DNA of 6,777 nucleotides, from contig CANHTV010000206.1 in assembly GCA_947463285.1 (NCBI GenBank), forward strand, positions 1 through 6,777. Reading direction: 5' to 3'. Position 1 is the stretch's first letter. Every line of letters starts with the position of its first letter. This document shows positions 5,017 through 6,777 of the stretch, one piece after another. Under the pieces are notes generated by a model that saw only the letters and a program-made list of their open reading frames with translations, made no database searches and had not been told where the DNA came from. This stretch comes from Verrucomicrobiaceae bacterium. Its GTDB lineage: Bacteria > Verrucomicrobiota > Verrucomicrobiia > Verrucomicrobiales > Verrucomicrobiaceae. A program made the translations under genes and the position numbers.

Positions 5017-6702
5017 ATGCCTTGCCCTCATCACGTCCGCTCAGCCCAGATTCTGGCCATGCTGAGTGTGGTGATGCTCAGCACGGGCTGCACGCAGAAG
5101 TTTTACAAGAAGTGGGCTGACAGCGAAGTCTTCGGCATCCTCGGCAAGAAGGTCAAGACCGTGGCTGGCGCGGAGGACGAGACTCTGCTAAACATCACGC
5201 CACCACCACCCGTGAATCTGGCGGCACTGGTCAAGCAGTCACAGACGGAGGACTTCCTTGGCAACCGTGCCTACATCGAAAAAGGCGCACGGGTCATCAA
5301 ACTGAACGATGCGCTGGACTTCGCCGTCCATCACAACCGCATCTACCTCGGGCGCAAAGAGCAAGTCTATCTCGCCGCCCTGGATTTAACCCAGACGCGC
5401 CAGCAATACGGCCCCATCGCTGACGGTGGTGGCGGCACAAAATTCACCGAGACTCAGGTCAAAACGGGCGTGAATGACTTTGTCCGCACCTCCACCCTCA
5501 CCGCAGATGGCGCCATCGGTCTGGACATGCTGATGAAAACGGGTGCCCGGCTGGCCATGGATCTGACCACGGATTTCACGCGCTTCTTCACCGGCGGCAT
5601 CCGTAGTTTCAACGACTCACGCGCCGCCGTCAGACTGACACAGCCGCTTCTTCGTGGCGCCGGTGTGCTCGCCGCCGTGGAGCCGCTCCGTCAGGATGAA
5701 CGCGACGTACTCTACGCCGTCCGTGACTTCACGCAGTATCGAAAAACCTTCACGGTAGACGTCACACGTCAGTATCTGCGCGCCATTCAGGCTCGTGAGG
5801 CTGCACGCAACCGCTTCGTCGCTTATAAGGCCTCCCTGGTCTCCATTGAGCGTGACAATGCTCTGGCTGAAGCCAACCTTCGATCCCAGTCCGCCCTGAA
5901 GCAGATCGAACAAGGTAGCCTGACCTATGAACGCAACTGGCTCAGCGCCATTCGCACCTATGAAGAGCAGCTCGATGACTTGAAAATCGTCCTCGGTTTG
6001 CCCGTGACCGAGCGCATCATGCTCGACTCCAATGAGCTCAAAAGACTCGAGATCATCGACCCGAACGGCTCGCTGGAATCCTGCACAGACACCGCTTTGG
6101 TCACTCGGCTGGATCTGTACAATCAGCGTGATACACTCCAAGACGCCGAGCGCCGCGTGAAGATCGCGCATCAAAACACGCTGCCGACCGTCAACGCCAT
6201 CGTCAACTACCAGATCAACTCACCGGCGAACAACCTAGGCATGGAGCTGAACCCACGCTACCGCAATGTCTCCGGCGGGCTGGACGTGGATCTCAATTTA
6301 AACACTCTGCCAGAGCGCAACTCCCTGCGTGCCGCGCAGATCTCAGAGCAGGCCACACGCCGCAACTTGGAACTCCAAGAGGAACAACTCCGCAGCACCC
6401 TGCGTGCTGATTGGCGCGACCTCCAGCTCGCCCGCCGTCAATACGAACTGGCCCAGAAGGGCTTGGAGCTAGCCCAGAAGCGTCTCGAGATCGAAGAAGC
6501 CCTTATGGCTGAAGGCCAGGGCACGGCTCGTGACATCGTGGAATCCCAGGACCGCCTCATCACCGCGCGCGACCTTGTTATCTCAACCATCATTGATCAC
6601 AACCTCGCCAGACTCCAGCTCTGGACGGACATGGGCGTCCTTTTCATAAGGAAAGACGGGCGCTGGGAAGACGTATTGAAATCCGAGAAACACGAATCAT
6701 GA
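5017..6702 (+). CDS. TolC-family outer-membrane efflux lipoprotein
   Basis: A 561-residue outer-membrane channel protein of the TolC/OprM type, forming the exit duct of a tripartite pump or a type I secretion system. The N-terminus is a lipoprotein signal: basic and hydrophobic residues 7-21, then lipobox LSTGC with the lipidated C25. Residues 30-65 form a linker with DSEVFGILGKK and a TPPPP run, an extension that makes the protein longer than the usual 450-500 residues. The first TolC repeat starts near KLNDALDFAVHHN (95-107), with a beta-barrel segment and LTQPLLRG (207-214), then long coiled helices (225-330). The second repeat starts near 357, with RLDLYNQRDTLQDAERRV (364-381), a strand region (391-428) and long amphipathic helices (432-540). 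ATG 5017 is the only start that keeps a full signal; it has no Shine-Dalgarno. The stop overlaps the next start as ATGA, implying translational coupling with the presumed adaptor. The exported substrate is unknown. Confidence 0.93.
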   Translation: MPCPHHVRSAQILAMLSVVMLSTGCTQKFYKKWADSEVFGILGKKVKTVAGAEDETLLNITPPPPVNLAALVKQSQTEDFLGNRAYIEKGARVIKLNDALDFAVHHNRIYLGRKEQVYLAALDLTQTRQQYGPIADGGGGTKFTETQVKTGVNDFVRTSTLTADGAIGLDMLMKTGARLAMDLTTDFTRFFTGGIRSFNDSRAAVRLTQPLLRGAGVLAAVEPLRQDERDVLYAVRDFTQYRKTFTVDVTRQYLRAIQAREAARNRFVAYKASLVSIERDNALAEANLRSQSALKQIEQGSLTYERNWLSAIRTYEEQLDDLKIVLGLPVTERIMLDSNELKRLEIIDPNGSLESCTDTALVTRLDLYNQRDTLQDAERRVKIAHQNTLPTVNAIVNYQINSPANNLGMELNPRYRNVSGGLDVDLNLNTLPERNSLRAAQISEQATRRNLELQEEQLRSTLRADWRDLQLARRQYELAQKGLELAQKRLEIEEALMAEGQGTARDIVESQDRLITARDLVISTIIDHNLARLQLWTDMGVLFIRKDGRWEDVLKSEKHES

Positions 6703-6777
6703 AAAAGCCACCCTTGAAAACATGGATTGGCATCAGCCTCCTCGCCCTCGGGGGAGTTGCCTGGATGACCTTGTCCA
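6699..6777 (+). CDS. N-terminus of a membrane-anchored protein, probably efflux periplasmic adaptor
   Basis: Only 26 codons are present before the right edge. The start ATG overlaps the TolC stop in an ATGA junction, so translation is probably coupled. The N-terminus begins MKKPPLKTW, giving three early lysines, followed by a hydrophobic segment (residues 10-25, IGISLLALGGVAWMTL). This fits a signal anchor or signal peptide of an HlyD/MacA/AcrA-type membrane fusion protein. The adaptor assignment is inferred from gene order after a TolC protein; no adaptor domain is visible within the window. It could instead be another inner-membrane or exported component of the pump. Confidence 0.7.
   Translation, partial: MKKPPLKTWIGISLLALGGVAWMTLS

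Overview
The window looks like chromosomal DNA from a Verrucomicrobiota bacterium, Prosthecobacter- or Verrucomicrobium-like. I infer this from the gene families rather than from any marker gene. There are two Tat-exported Gfo/Idh/MocA oxidoreductases, a secreted SGNH hydrolase with a Lys/Ala-rich tail, and a lipoprotein-type TolC with the N-terminal 'DSEVFGIL' type segment that I associate with this phylum and Planctomycetes. GC content is moderately high by eye. Most starts lack a clear Shine-Dalgarno sequence. There are no RNA genes, insertion sequences, phage genes or CRISPR arrays.

Layout. (1) 1-2218, minus strand: a compact run read right to left, consisting of a secreted SGNH/GDSL hydrolase (809-2218), a Nudix hydrolase (221-787) and the N-terminus of a Tat-exported Gfo/Idh/MocA oxidoreductase (194 to beyond the left edge). 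Gaps are only about 20-26 bases, so the three are probably one operon. (2) 2219-2363: a short divergent intergenic region with a 7-base direct repeat 21 bases apart. (3) 2364-3713, plus strand: a complete second Tat-exported Gfo/Idh/MocA oxidoreductase. (4) 3730-3773: a strong hairpin flanked by A and T runs, placed to terminate transcription from both sides. (5) 3786-4718, minus strand: thioredoxin reductase trxB. (6) 4719-5016: a divergent control region with a candidate trxB promoter, competing leader hairpins and a 10-base palindrome. (7) 5017-6702, plus strand: a TolC-family outer-membrane lipoprotein that overlaps by ATGA the start of a membrane-anchored protein (6699 to beyond the right edge), probably the periplasmic adaptor of the same efflux pump.

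Working together. The left half fits secreted carbohydrate or glycan metabolism: an SGNH hydrolase could remove acyl groups from sugars, and periplasmic Gfo/Idh/MocA enzymes could oxidise or rearrange sugars. No substrate can be named from sequence alone. trxB is a stand-alone redox housekeeping gene. The right end is the beginning of a tripartite export operon. I see no convincing new biological system. The most useful second looks are the degraded Rossmann glycine motif in the complete oxidoreductase, the shared bidirectional terminator, the basic tail of the SGNH protein, and the possible leader structure of trxB.
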